64,000 nt of DNA from the NCBI RefSeq assembly GCF_004000885.1, contig NZ_BIMC01000020.1, positions 1 to 64,000 of the forward strand, read 5' to 3'. Shown in pieces: positions 62,652-64,000 of the stretch. This stretch comes from Paenibacillus glucanolyticus NBRC 15330 (lineage in GTDB: Bacteria > Bacillota > Bacilli > Paenibacillales > Paenibacillaceae). Made by a program: the position numbers and the translations under genes. Each line of letters starts with the position of its first letter. Position 1 is the first letter of the stretch. The notes beneath the pieces were generated by a model. The model was not told where the DNA came from and did no database searches. It was given only the letters and a program-made list of their open reading frames with translations.

Positions 62652-63788
62652 TTAGCGAGCTCCTTTCACGGCTGCGGCCAGAACCGCCTGGCGCGGCTTC
62701 CGGACTTCATTCTCTTTATGGTCTCTTATCATTTCAAGGAATTGATCGAACAGATAGCTGCTGTCGTGCGGTCCAGGTGCAGCTTCAGGGTGATACTGTA
62801 CGGAGAAGGCCGGGAATTTCGAGTGCTTCAAGCCTTCAATCGTTTTATCGTTGTTGTTGATATGCGTGACTTCAAGCTCCGTGCCTTTAACGGAATCTTC
62901 ATTTACTGTAAACCCATGATTCTGGGAAGTAATATAGCAGCGTCCGCTGGCAAGCTCTTTAACCGGATGGTTCCCGCCGCGGTGTCCGAATTTTAGCTTC
63001 TCGGTGTCAGCGCCCGCAGCCAGTGCAAACAATTGATGACCCAGGCAGATGCCGAAGATCGGATATTCGCCAAGCAGTTGTTTGACCATATCTACAGCGT
63101 ACGGAACATCTTTCGGGTCCCCAGGGCCGTTGGACAACTGGATTCCATCCGGATGGAGTCTGCGGATTTCGTCCGCAGTGGTGTCATGCGGAACCACGAT
63201 TACATCGCAGCCACGGGAAGTCAGCTCGCGTAAAATCCCGCTTTTTGCACCGAAGTCAACCAGAACGATCCGTTCCTTGGAGCCGGGGCTCGTAAACATT
63301 TGCGGTGTTGAAGTACTTGCCACTTGATTGCGAAGTTCAGCAATCGTTGTGTCGCCGAGCATTTCCTTTAGCTCTTCTACCGGCTTGTTGGACGTTGTCA
63401 GAATCCCCTTCATGGTTCCGTAATGACGGATGATGCGGGTCAACATCCGTGTATCGATTTCGCTGATCCCTGGAATTCCATATTCCTTCAACAAGCTGTC
63501 AACGCTGTATTCTGCACGCCAGTTGCTAGGAACAGGCTCATGACGACGAACAACGAATCCGTGGACGAACGGCCGAATGGATTCAAAGTCATCCCGCGTG
63601 ATGCCGTAGTTTCCGATCAAAGGGTACGTCATCGTCACGATCTGTCCGCAGTAGGACGGGTCGCTCAGCACCTCTTGATATCCTGTAATCCCTGTATTGA
63701 AAACAACCTCTCCGGTCATTTCAGCATCCGCGCCGAAGGATTTTCCGCTGAACAGCGTACCGTCCTCCAGTAACAATCTTGCCTGCAT
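62652..63788 (-). CDS. carA: Carbamoyl phosphate synthase, small subunit
   Basis: A 378-residue glutamine amidotransferase subunit. The start chosen is ATG 63788 behind AGGAGTGATCGGG; the upstream ATG at 63806 contains this ribosome binding site. N-terminal CPSase domain (EDGTLFSGKSFGADAEMTGE), then the triad glutaminase: GICLGHQLFALAAG with the nucleophilic Cys, and the His-x-Glu in QYHPEAAPGPHD. Feeds ammonia to CarB. Confidence 0.96.
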   Translation of the reverse strand: MQARLLLEDGTLFSGKSFGADAEMTGEVVFNTGITGYQEVLSDPSYCGQIVTMTYPLIGNYGITRDDFESIRPFVHGFVVRRHEPVPSNWRAEYSVDSLLKEYGIPGISEIDTRMLTRIIRHYGTMKGILTTSNKPVEELKEMLGDTTIAELRNQVASTSTPQMFTSPGSKERIVLVDFGAKSGILRELTSRGCDVIVVPHDTTADEIRRLHPDGIQLSNGPGDPKDVPYAVDMVKQLLGEYPIFGICLGHQLFALAAGADTEKLKFGHRGGNHPVKELASGRCYITSQNHGFTVNEDSVKGTELEVTHINNNDKTIEGLKHSKFPAFSVQYHPEAAPGPHDSSYLFDQFLEMIRDHKENEVRKPRQAVLAAAVKGAR

Positions 63789-63848
63789 CCCGATCACTCC
63801 TGTCATCTATGTGTAATATATTTTATAAGTCATTGGCCTAAGTGTTAC

Positions 63849-64000
63849 TTAAAATCCATTTTGTTCGGACCATTTCATATCGCCGTCCACCCAAGTCATC
63901 ACAGGCCAGCCCTTCAGCTTCCAGCCGGTGAATGGAGTGTTGCGGCCTTTCGTAGCGAACTCTTCCGGGTTCACTTCCTTCTCGGCTTCCAGGTCAATCA
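63849..64000 (-). CDS. pyrC: Dihydroorotase, C-terminal fragment (window edge)
   Basis: The last 50 codons before the stop at 63849-63851 read IDLEAEKEVNPEEFATKGRN, TPFTGWKLKGWPVMTWVDGD and MKWSEQNGF. The TKGRNTPFTGW motif is the characteristic end of class I dihydroorotase, which closes carbamoyl-aspartate to dihydroorotate. Its position just before carA fits Bacillales pyr operons. The 5' part lies beyond the window. Confidence 0.9.
   Translation of the reverse strand, partial: IDLEAEKEVNPEEFATKGRNTPFTGWKLKGWPVMTWVDGDMKWSEQNGF

Overview
The window looks like a chromosomal segment of a Paenibacillus-type member of the Bacillales. It has strong GGAGG ribosome binding sites with occasional GTG and TTG starts, LexA boxes of the Bacillus type (CGAAC-N4-GTTC), YesM/YesN-type and LplABC-type sugar uptake genes, an Agr-type peptide signalling locus, a WXG100 cassette, and many large glycoside hydrolases. 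Species assignment is inference; no rRNA is present.

Layout. (1) 1-8200: remnant of an integrated siphovirus. Tail endopeptidase-like, tail fibre, distal tail, tape measure, excisionase-like and integrase genes all carry frameshifts or in-frame stops. A low-GC acyltransferase inside it is intact. (2) 8287-10319: a small LexA-promoter gene pair, then a compact agr-like operon (AgrC-like membrane protein without kinase, AgrB, AgrD with Ser replacing the ring Cys). (3) 10320-11035: non-coding, with a second, apparently orphan LexA-overlapped promoter. (4) 11036-17162: IclR regulator gene broken by a G-run frameshift, divergent from a PotABCD-like ABC transporter plus M20 amidohydrolase operon. 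(5) 17274-21376: ABC exporter pair, L,D-transpeptidase, VOC protein, small protein. (6) 21444-43135: about 22 kb N-glycan/mannoside utilisation locus: GH20, GH38, clan GH-A enzyme, GH125, GH38, GH3, two LplBC-type permeases, solute-binding lipoprotein, YesN-type response regulator and YesM-type kinase. (7) 43306-51713: L,D-transpeptidase, AI-2E family exporter, ung, tRNA-Leu with an adjacent deleted lysozyme relic, polysaccharide deacetylase, TetR/MFS pair with matching operators, small proteins, a stalk-domain protein, and two CAT-anticodon tRNAs. (8) 51841-55278: IS3-family remnant and a type VII secretion (WXG100) cassette with a candidate glycine-zipper effector. (9) 55499-57798: TetR plus ABC-2 exporter whose permease has an in-frame TGA. 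(10) 58042-64000: pyrimidine operon pyrC(partial)-carA-carB-pyrF-pyrE.

How the genes work together. The sugar locus encodes sensing (kinase and regulator), import (binding protein and two permeases; no dedicated ATPase is present, so a shared ATPase is expected elsewhere) and mostly cytoplasmic exo-glycosidases. These would strip alpha-mannose, then probably the beta-mannosyl and GlcNAc core, from imported high-mannose or N-glycan fragments. The agr-like operon has the maturation enzyme and peptide but no visible kinase or response regulator. The type VII cassette has substrates and accessory proteins but no EssC-type ATPase in the window, so both systems need partners encoded elsewhere.
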